Below, piece by piece: positions 57,200 through 64,000 of a DNA stretch of 64,000 bases; the stretch's first letter is position 1, and every line of letters begins with the position of its first letter. The notes under the pieces were generated by a model. That model saw only the letters and a list, made by a program, of their open reading frames with translations, searched no databases and had not been told where the DNA came from. The position numbers and the translations under genes are program-made. Source of the stretch: DASQZK01 sp963764345 (GTDB lineage: Bacteria > Bacteroidota > Bacteroidia > Bacteroidales > GCA-2748055); the NCBI GenBank assembly GCA_963764345.1, contig CAVXSF010000032.1:115290-179289 (forward strand), given 5' to 3'.

Positions 57200-57249
57200 G
57201 GTATGAAGAAGACGGATCCCGATGAAAACATCATGACAGGTTTGGCCGG

Positions 57250-57335
57250 ATGATTGTGATAGGTGGTCTGTGATCGGTGATCGGTAAGTGGTGAGTGGTA
57301 AGAGGTGAGTGGTAATCGGTATTCGGTATTCGGAT
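57250..57335. repeat. GTAATCGG-type simple repeat
   Basis: Imperfect copies of GGTGAGTGGTAA and ATTCGGTATTCGG, the inverted form of the tracts at 47812-48030. Related tracts lie around 61560-61725. Confidence 0.8.
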
Positions 57336-57411
57336 ACTCATTTTTTCAGGAATTTTCCTATTCGAAGCGATGAATAATGGCAGTGGCAAATATACCATGT
57401 TGTGCATATTG

Positions 57412-58092
57412 CTAAAAAAGTCTAAACCTAATCGTATCTGAATGGTATTCGTTATTACATGGATATCTTCTGCAATTTTCCAAAATAGATTGAAAAGCTG
57501 ATTCTTCACAACCATAACCTATTTTATTAATAAAACGAATTGAATCTAATGAGCAATCCTGCAAGATCCTGTATTCAATGATAACATCCCCGGAAATATC
57601 ATTTTCTAATGCTATTTTCGGATAATTAATACTGGAATAAAATATTATGTTGGATTTTCTCCCGGTAGTATCACCATAAATTTTGTAGTTAGTATTTTGA
57701 ACTTTTCCCTGATCATCGACCTCCATCCAATTACCATACTTCATATTAAACAAATATTCGCCACTTGCTTTAACTTTACCACGAGTGATATTTCCATTTG
57801 TAATTACAGGTTTATCATAAGTAATCCATTTCCCATTTTTCAAATTAAAATAGTAGCTCCCCATTTCTTTTATTCGTAACGAATCATTTTTGTTGTTTTT
57901 CAGATAAACCGATTCTTGTACAGGAAAAAAGGAAATATACGACCCATGCTTAATGTTTTGATCATCCTCCAATACATGGTAAATTACCTGATTATAATTA
58001 ATGTCAGTAATTTCCTTTCGTATTAATTTTTGAGCATGGGAATATTGGAAAATCAAAAGTGCCAGTAAAATAAAATTATATCTCAGTGTCAT
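57412..58092 (-). CDS. Exported protein with YwqK-like repeats and TonB C-terminal-like domain
   Basis: 226 residues. Sec signal MTLRYNFILLALLIFQYSHAQ. The middle has MORN/YwqK-like beta repeats (YYFNLKNGKWITYDKP, EYLFNMKYGNWMEVDDQG). The last 75 residues look like a TonB C-terminal domain: INYPKIALENDISGDVIIEY and RILQDCSLDSIRF. Bacteroidota use such small exported TonB-like proteins of unclear role, without the N-terminal anchor of true TonB. AT-rich and on the minus strand, like the island genes. Confidence 0.72.
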   Translation of the reverse strand: MTLRYNFILLALLIFQYSHAQKLIRKEITDINYNQVIYHVLEDDQNIKHGSYISFFPVQESVYLKNNKNDSLRIKEMGSYYFNLKNGKWITYDKPVITNGNITRGKVKASGEYLFNMKYGNWMEVDDQGKVQNTNYKIYGDTTGRKSNIIFYSSINYPKIALENDISGDVIIEYRILQDCSLDSIRFINKIGYGCEESAFQSILENCRRYPCNNEYHSDTIRFRLF

Positions 58093-58110
58093 AGTTTTTA
58101 AGCATTAAGC

Positions 58111-58183
58111 ACAACGGTTGAGGATTTGACAAGTGCGGGAATAAATTGTTGCTCAACCGTCTACTCGATTACAGTGTGTTATT
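58111..58183. repeat. attC-like inverted repeat between two AT-rich genes
   Basis: CACAACGGTTGAG at 58110-58122 is mirrored by CTCAACCGT at 58152-58160, continuing to CAGTGTGTTATTA. Similar in style to the palindromes at 51.5 and 52.1 kb, with a less clear outer core. Confidence 0.35.
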
Positions 58184-58187
58184 ATCT

Positions 58188-58793
58188 CTATTCATCTAAG
58201 ATTTTCTTTTTTTCCTTCTCAAATTCTTCTTTAGTTATGACACCTTCATCTAATAGTTTTTTCAAGTCTTTTAGTTTATCAATCCTTGAATTAGAATCGT
58301 CACCTTGTTTTATGATAGTCGAGGTGTTGCTTTTGCAACCTGTATAATCAATCTGATAATTAAAGTGTTTGTAATCTTGTTTGCTTACTCCTTTTTCATT
58401 AATATCAGGTTTCCACCAAGCTCCAGTTGGACCATCAACAATAACTCCAAATGGAATCGGAAGCCATGGTCCTCCGTTTATTGTCAAGCCAGTCCAACCT
58501 ACTACAGTTCCAAAAAATGCCCAACCACGAAAAGACCTATTTGTAAAATTCTTAGTTTCTGTTTCACAGCCTTCTTCTTTTATCGTAACAGAAAATTGAT
58601 TAGCTTCTGATCTTTTTGCCGTGAATGATGCTTCTCCAGTTCCCTGATAATTTCCATGATATTCAATCTTTGCATTCGGATGGTCAGGAACTTGTACTTT
58701 TGCCCAATACTTACTTCCACCTATAATCGTGGCACAACTTGTCATAATACTTGCAATAGCCAACAAGGCTAAAAAATGAAATAAATTCTTCAT
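58188..58793 (-). CDS. Lipoprotein with SHOCT C-terminus
   Basis: 201 residues from the ATG at 58793. Lipoprotein signal MKNLFHFLALLAIASIMTSC, followed by ATIIGGSKYWAKVQVPDHPN, a PEGA-like opening found in putative lipoproteins with glycine-zipper regions (FFGTVVGWTGLTINGG). The end is a SHOCT motif (DLKKLLDEGVITKEEFEKEK). Probably periplasm-facing on the inner leaflet of the outer membrane. AT-rich; adjacent to another AT-rich minus-strand gene across an attC-like palindrome. Function unknown. Confidence 0.78.
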   Translation of the reverse strand: MKNLFHFLALLAIASIMTSCATIIGGSKYWAKVQVPDHPNAKIEYHGNYQGTGEASFTAKRSEANQFSVTIKEEGCETETKNFTNRSFRGWAFFGTVVGWTGLTINGGPWLPIPFGVIVDGPTGAWWKPDINEKGVSKQDYKHFNYQIDYTGCKSNTSTIIKQGDDSNSRIDKLKDLKKLLDEGVITKEEFEKEKKKILDE

Positions 58794-58799
58794 GTCCAA

Positions 58800-59308
58800 T
58801 TTGATTAAGTTTGTGGTTAATTTTTTTGATTCTATTTTATAATTCTAAATGCTTGTTATGTGCGAATTTTCATAATGCCCTTTAACGTGACTTTGTGCAA
58901 CAACTCATTCCTAAATTGAATTTAAGCATTTATTGCAAAATACCTAAGCAATACAGCTAATAAATTTCAGGTTTTGCCGGATATCAATGATTTATATTAG
59001 GAAGTCAATGGATAAACCTATCGATTTAAATGAAAGTCAGGTCAGGTTTTTGACGGCGGCTTTTCTTTTGTCAATCCCCGGAAGATCCATAATATTAAAC
59101 ATTTCATTTATTCCCGGAAATAACCGATTGCCTTATGAAGATCCAAAACATATTCTCGGTGATCTTCTATCTGATAAGAAACAACCTCCGAAAAAACGAT
59201 GAGTCTATCCCGTTAAATATCTGTATAGCAGTTTTGAGTTTGCATATAAAACCATGCTACATCAGGAAATTTATTAATCTGATGCTGATTGAATTCCGGT
59301 AACTGAAA
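58800..59308. other. Spacer with one doubtful small frame
   Basis: A 71-codon plus-strand frame at 58987-59202 (MIYIRKSMDKPIDLNESQVR) has no recognisable features and is not annotated as a gene with confidence. GTTATGTGC at about 58854 and GCACAAAGTCACG inverted at about 58886 hint at another degraded palindrome. Confidence 0.4.
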
Positions 59309-60976
59309 TTAGTTCTGGTCATTCAGCTTGTCTTTACTAACATCAGGCCGGTGTGATCCTTTAGAATAATAAAAGCCGTTATACAATAAGACCTGATATT
59401 GATCGGGCATATAAAGCGTATCCAATGGAACTCCCAGGTACTTTTGGACGGTATCAGGTAACATGTTATCCATGATTACAAAATCAAATTTACGGCGATT
59501 TTCTGATGAGCCGTCTTCATAGTAGTACCAGTTTTGGTTCATGACATGAAACCATGGGTTAAGATCGGGAAAGACACTTACGACGCGTAGATTTTCCCTT
59601 GAAAACATCGAAATGTACTTTGCATGCCAGTATGTAGACACACCATTTCTTAAATCATATTTCCGTGCAAGGGAATCAATCTCTGATACTTCATCGGGAT
59701 AAAAATTCATATAGTGTTTCAAACCGGATTTTAAATCGATCTTCCCGATCTGAATAGCAGTGAAGATAAAAACAATGGAAAACAAGGATACAGTAATGGC
59801 GCTGATTCCCCATCGTTTCATTGGTAATAACCTGGCTGACTTGTATAACAGGTAACTAAAGCTGAAAATCCCAAGATAGATACTGAATATATTGTACCTG
59901 ATAATATCATACCCTGTATAACTGCCGTTTATTACAGGCATTAACAAAATAATGGTTGTCGCGCAAACGAATATGATAAGATAAATCACTTCCAGCGTGC
60001 GTTTGGTGTCCCCACCTTTACGGAGCCAAACAAATAGATACTTAACCAATAAAGTCATCTGAACAAGCCATGCGAACAGGAAAAGTAAATCCGCAATACC
60101 TCTTGGATCCATTGCCGAGATATATGACCAGTGCTGTTGAACGAAAATCTGCAGAGAAGCATTGATATTTGAAAAAGCAAAGGACTTTGATTCCAGACTC
60201 ATTACAGTTAGTGAGGAGCGATGACACAGCAAATAATAGAAATATAATCCGATGCCTAATGAAATTAAGTTAACCCCGATTGAATAAAGTAATCTCAACC
60301 TGAACGGAGATTTCCGTAAGACCAGAATCAGCAGGAAAAATGTTGGAATAGTAAACATAATTATAAACAGAAGGCTGTTGAAGGTAGCAATAGTTGCAAC
60401 TATAAACAGAAGGACCAGTGAAAGTATATTTCCGTTGCGGATAAACATAACAAGAAGTATCATTGCAAGGAGAGCCATTAAAAATGCTGTCAAGTGGAAA
60501 GATAATCCTAATATCTGAGCGGTATAGATAAGATCATGAGTACCGGTCAGGAATTGTCCGATAAAAATTGACATCAGCAGAATTCCTGTACTTAAACAAT
60601 ATTTGCCCATTTCTGGAAAGAACTGTCTGTAAAGTACGGTGAGCAAACCAAGAAGTATAATTAAAAGCAAAATACTATATGCAAAGGTCGCAGGAAGAAA
60701 ACTTCCGGTACAAATTCTCAAAATACCGTACAAAAACATATCAGGGAAAAAATCCGGAGCTGCATTCAGGTGCCAGCCTGCAAGGGTATTGTGATGAACA
60801 AATAAGTCCCTGTAGATGGAAGGAACATACATTGTATCCGAACTAAAAAGCATCGCCATTCCCTTGTTATCAAGCGATGAAAGCAGAGTAATGCAAATTA
60901 AAATATTGAGAACAACCGAGCCGTAGAATAGTATTGAATCCGGCCTCCAAAAACTAAATTTTTTTCTGATTCTCAT
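59309..60976 (-). CDS. Polytopic membrane protein, GT-C-like
   Basis: 555 residues with about 10-12 transmembrane helices in the first 430 residues and a soluble C-terminal domain (about 430-555: IDSLARKYDLRNGVSTYWHA, PWFHVMNQNWYYYEDGSSEN, FVIMDNMLPDTV). An acidic pair (SSDTMYVPSIYRDL, residues about 45-58) lies in the first periplasmic loop, as in GT-C glycosyltransferases of the PMT/ArnT type, which use lipid-linked sugars. The family cannot be named. Intact; AT-rich relative to core genes. Isolated gene between two spacers. Confidence 0.68.
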   Translation of the reverse strand: MRIRKKFSFWRPDSILFYGSVVLNILICITLLSSLDNKGMAMLFSSDTMYVPSIYRDLFVHHNTLAGWHLNAAPDFFPDMFLYGILRICTGSFLPATFAYSILLLIILLGLLTVLYRQFFPEMGKYCLSTGILLMSIFIGQFLTGTHDLIYTAQILGLSFHLTAFLMALLAMILLVMFIRNGNILSLVLLFIVATIATFNSLLFIIMFTIPTFFLLILVLRKSPFRLRLLYSIGVNLISLGIGLYFYYLLCHRSSLTVMSLESKSFAFSNINASLQIFVQQHWSYISAMDPRGIADLLFLFAWLVQMTLLVKYLFVWLRKGGDTKRTLEVIYLIIFVCATTIILLMPVINGSYTGYDIIRYNIFSIYLGIFSFSYLLYKSARLLPMKRWGISAITVSLFSIVFIFTAIQIGKIDLKSGLKHYMNFYPDEVSEIDSLARKYDLRNGVSTYWHAKYISMFSRENLRVVSVFPDLNPWFHVMNQNWYYYEDGSSENRRKFDFVIMDNMLPDTVQKYLGVPLDTLYMPDQYQVLLYNGFYYSKGSHRPDVSKDKLNDQN

Positions 60977-62466
60977 GATTTTAACCGGGGATCAACATCT
61001 GAATAATGCTTATGTATAAAAGTTTAGGCTTAATTTGGCTTTACTGATAGTTCACGGCCACATCCGTCCAAAATAAATTTCTAGCGAAAAAAAGGGATGC
61101 TGGAGATACCGCGGAAACGGAGTAATTTTAAATTACCTGCAAAAACCAACTCCCATGATAAAATTAACGCTTTTGTCTCAAATCACAAGCCTGTTGCCCC
61201 GCCATTTGATTCATAGTGTCGCAAAAAAATAAAAGAGACTGAAAAGGCGAGGAATTTTCGGATGAAGTTGCTCCATCCTTATGTAGGAAACTTGAGAATG
61301 CAAACACAAACCCGGAGGTTCAGTCTCTCTTCCAGCAAGCGATAAAATATGCTTCATTTAAGCCCCAGGCAAAACAACAAATGGTGAAAGGGACACGGCT
61401 TCCTTACGTGGTTCATCTCAGCAATGTTGTATAAAAAGGAAGCAGGAACTTGTGACATGATGATAAGATTTCACTCATAAAAAGGTTTCTACCGATGCAT
61501 GAACGGGTACTTTTCTTATAAAGAAGGACACTTACCTGAAGATGCATGGGGTGATCGGTGATCGGTAAGCGGTTATGATTCGATTAAACTTACCGAATAC
61601 CGAATACATAATACCCAATACTGAATAACGAATATCGAATAACGAATAACGAATAACGAATACTGACTACCACTTACCACTTACCACTTACCAGTTACCG
61701 AATACCAACCACCGATTACCCAGGAAGGCGGCAGTGGTTGGCTGGTAGCATAACTTATAAACCCAAAACTCATAACTTAAAAACCTCCTAACCTGTTTAA
61801 CCTTCCCCTTGTCCACCCCTCCCAAACCCCTCCCCTGAGTGAGAGGGGCTTCTCTTCTAAAGATTTAGGTCGATGTGAGGACCGTTTCTTTCATCTGAAT
61901 TTCCATCAGCCCGTTACCAAATAACTTTTCGTTTTACAACAAAGTTAATCGAAGTGAACACCCCCTCGTCTTTCAGGAGAGGGGGCCGGGGGGTGAGGTG
62001 GAACGAAGGCATGATGTCCCGATTATCTCTAACCTCTAACCCCTAACCTATATCTCCCCTTGTCCACCCCTCCCCTGAGTGAGAGGGGCTTCTCTTCTAA
62101 AGATTTAGGTCGATGTGAGGACCGTTTCTTTCATCTGAATTTCCATCAGCCCGTTACCAAATAACTTTTCGTTTTACAACAAAGTTAATCGAAGTGAACA
62201 CCCCCTCGTCTTTCAGGAGAGGGGCTTCTCTTCTACTGAAATAAGTCGTTGAGATGCACGTTTCTTTCATCTGAATTTCCATCAGCCCGTTACCAAATAA
62301 CTTTTCGTTTTACAACAAAGTTAATCGAAGTGAACACCCCCTCGTCTTTCAGGAGAGGGGGCCCGGGGGGTGAGGTGGAACGAAGGCATGATGTCCCGAT
62401 TATCTCTAACCTCTATTCCCTAACCTATATCTCCCCTTGTCCACCCCTCCCCAACCCCTCCCCTGA
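60977..62466. other. Repeat block upstream of the IS element
   Basis: No supported gene. Contains an inverted pair AGAGACTGAA (61234-61243) and TTCAGTCTCT (61319-61328), one ATGCATGAACGGGTAC word, TTACCGA tracts (61560-61725), and three direct copies of the dispersed repeat (61831 onward). Confidence 0.8.
61831..62466 (+). repeat. Three tandem direct copies of the dispersed intergenic repeat
   Basis: Positions 61831-61984 and 62071-62224 are identical over 154 bases. A third, shorter-spaced copy runs from 62225. Landmarks: TCCCCTGAGTGAGAGGGGCT, CTGAATTTCCATCAGCCCG, ACCCCCTCGTCTTTCAGGAG and GGTGGAACGAAGGCATGATG. Period 240 bases between copies 1 and 2. An inverted single copy is at 29586-29719. 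The IS begins within the next TCCCCTGAG word. Confidence 0.93.
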
Positions 62467-64000
62467 GGGCTACTCTTTATACATAAGTCGAGATGGGAGA
62501 TTGTTGATAAATTTACTTGTTATCCATAGCTCCGGCAAATTAACTTGGCGGAAAACATAAAAGCTATGGAATGTAGACAATTAGAACTTAACTTTGGCAT
62601 TGCCTTCGATTTCCGAGATCACCGTCTCGAAAAAAGGGGCTTCAGTTATTAGACAGGATGGAAGAGAAAGGCACTGCGGTGATGAACAAACTTGCGGAAA
62701 ATCATTCTGATAACATGGCCTTCAGTCGGTTTTTTAATAATGATTCAGTAGCCAAAGAGGCTTTAATAAATGCCCTACAGGATAAAGCGCGTTTAGCCAG
62801 TCAGGGTCGGCATGTGCTATGCATTCAGGATACCAGTGAGATCAATTACCAAAAGCACAAGAATTTTTTTCATATTGATGATGACGAAATTGGTCCAGTT
62901 GGGAACAACATAGATATAGGATTTTTTCTTCATCCTACCCTTGTTGTGGATGCCCAGAGCTTTTTCCCGTTAGGGCTATCTAGCATACATATCTGGAACA
63001 GGAAAAAAGACAAAAAGGATAAGCATGGCAGGAATTATAAGCAACAACCTATAGAAGAAAAGGAATCCTATCGCTGGATTACCAGTGGCCAACAAAGCAT
63101 TGATTTATTAAAAGATGCAGCTACTCACCTTACGGTTATAGGAGACAGAGAAAGTGATATTTACGAAGAATTTATAGCCCTGAAAAGTAAACATAGTGAT
63201 GTTTTGGTCCGAAGCAAAGAGGATCGGTTATTATATGGTCAAAATCAGCGTTTGTATGAATATCTGTCCTCTCAACCAAAAGGGGGTAGTTACCGGATAA
63301 AAATAAAAACCGATAAAAGGAAAAACAGAGAAAAAAGAGACGCACAGATAGAGGTTAGATTTTGCCCGGTAAAAATTGCCCGTCCCAAGAACCATAATAA
63401 TAAGTCGTTACCAGAATACATTGAATGTTATGCCATTGAGGCAAAAGAAAGCCAGTTAACGGTACCGGAAAGCGAAAGACCAATACTTTGGAGATTATTA
63501 ACCACCCATCAGGTTAATGATGTTAATGAGGCCGTAATGGTTATAAATTGGTATAAGACCCGTTGGCTTATCGAAGAACATTTTCGTTTACTAAAGCAGA
63601 AAGGCATTGATATTGAGTCAAGTCAACTGGAAAGCGGAAGAGCATTAAAGAAGCTGGCAATCATGGCACTTGAAGCCTCACTGAGGATATTGCAGCTCAG
63701 ACAAGATAGGGACGGTTTATATGGAATGGAAGCATCCATCGCTTTCAGCGAAAAGGAGATAGCTTTTGCCGAAAAACTATACGAGAAAAAGTATAAGGGG
63801 AAAACCCGAAAACAACAGAACTTATATAAAAAGGGATCTCTTGCCAGGATGACTTATATCATAGCACGCATTGGCGGATGGAAGGCTTACAGAAGTACAA
63901 CTTTGCCAGGCCCGATAACACTGGCTAGAGGCTTAGAAGAATTTGATAAGATCTATCTAGGCTACAGCCTGCTTGACAATAACTGAGATATGTATAAAGA
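62467..64000 (+). mobile_element. IS4-family insertion sequence, right end outside the window
   Basis: The left end carries TCTTTATACATA (62474-62485), mirrored by TATGTATAAAGA at 63989-64000, the last bases of the window, so the terminal inverted repeats enclose the transposase and the element ends within a few bases past the edge (about 1.53-1.54 kb). It interrupts a TCCCCTGAG word of the dispersed repeat. The target duplication cannot be checked. Confidence 0.85.
62566..63986 (+). CDS. IS4-family transposase, one frameshift near the N-terminus
   Basis: The N-terminal DNA-binding part starts at the ATG at 62566 (MECRQLELNFGIAFDFRDHR); the frame changes in the AAAAAAGGGG run near 62636, after which LQLLDRMEEKGTAVMNKL continues to 63986. 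About 473 residues, normal for the IS50/Tn5-like branch. DDE residues: the first Asp in CIQDTSEINY, the second in VIGDRESDIYEE, and the catalytic Glu in the YREK signature YKTRWLIEEHFRLLK. The transposase catalyses cut-and-paste movement of the element. With the run corrected it would be complete, so the copy may be active or recently so. Confidence 0.9.

Noticed and set aside
62249..62560. A 103-codon plus-strand open frame upstream of the IS
   Set aside because: Lies within a copy of the dispersed repeat and crosses the IS boundary.

Overview
The window comes from a Bacteroidota chromosome. The evidence is a type IX secretion cluster (PorU, PorV, a PorP/SprF protein, GldJ), Bacteroidota-style promoter -7 boxes (TAnnTTTG), an NtrC-type two-component pair next to an 800-residue FtsX permease, and lipoprotein or Tat-exported glycan-degrading enzymes. 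Repeat-rich spacers and single-base disruptions in many conserved genes suggest an environmental or metagenome-derived assembly.

Layout. 0-4.5 kb: end of an EgtD-like methyltransferase, an alpha/beta hydrolase, a ferritin-VIT iron transporter and a thioredoxin lipoprotein. 4.6-17.1 kb: a frameshifted exported protein, then the conserved core: ispF, porV and porU on the minus strand, divergent from porP, gldJ, murF and an inorganic pyrophosphatase. 17.1-29.3 kb: envelope and housekeeping genes (glycosyltransferase, LpxL-like acyltransferase, suhB, ppk1, sixA, PIN-PhoH ATPase, nitroreductase, folC) and a sensor kinase/sigma-54 regulator pair. 29.4-34.3 kb: a candidate sigma-54 promoter, an FtsX-type permease and the NAD-salvage pair pncB-pncA, the last two heavily frameshifted. 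34.5-57.2 kb: a carbohydrate region with an esterase, a Ser-type sulfatase, a (beta/alpha)8 glycosidase, a GH2 enzyme and a GH78 rhamnosidase. This region is interrupted by a tandem tRNA-like array (41.1-42.8 kb) and by an island behind tRNA-Ser(CGA) (about 47.0-53.5 kb). 57.4-64 kb: small AT-rich genes, a polytopic membrane protein, a block of direct repeats and an IS4-type element cut by the window end.

The most unusual feature is the tRNA-like array. A canonical tRNA-Val(TAC) is followed by eight degenerate copies, six of which carry the same 51-nt insertion in the T-arm, and a GIY-YIG nuclease gene sits inside the array. The insertion's end (GCGAATAATCC joined to the tRNA 3' strand) recurs at the tRNA-Ser locus, and both junction tails read in one frame as M-S-(L)-V-(KQ)-A-N-N-P-S. 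The tRNA-Ser island is bounded by copies of the tRNA 3' end. It holds a tyrosine-recombinase remnant and same-strand AT-rich genes, one of them bounded by attC-like imperfect palindromes.

At least about 20 single-base frame changes interrupt genes expected to be intact (porU, porP, ppk1, pncA, pncB, lpxL and others). Uncorrected indels are the simplest explanation, so these are annotated as one gene each with the disruptions noted.
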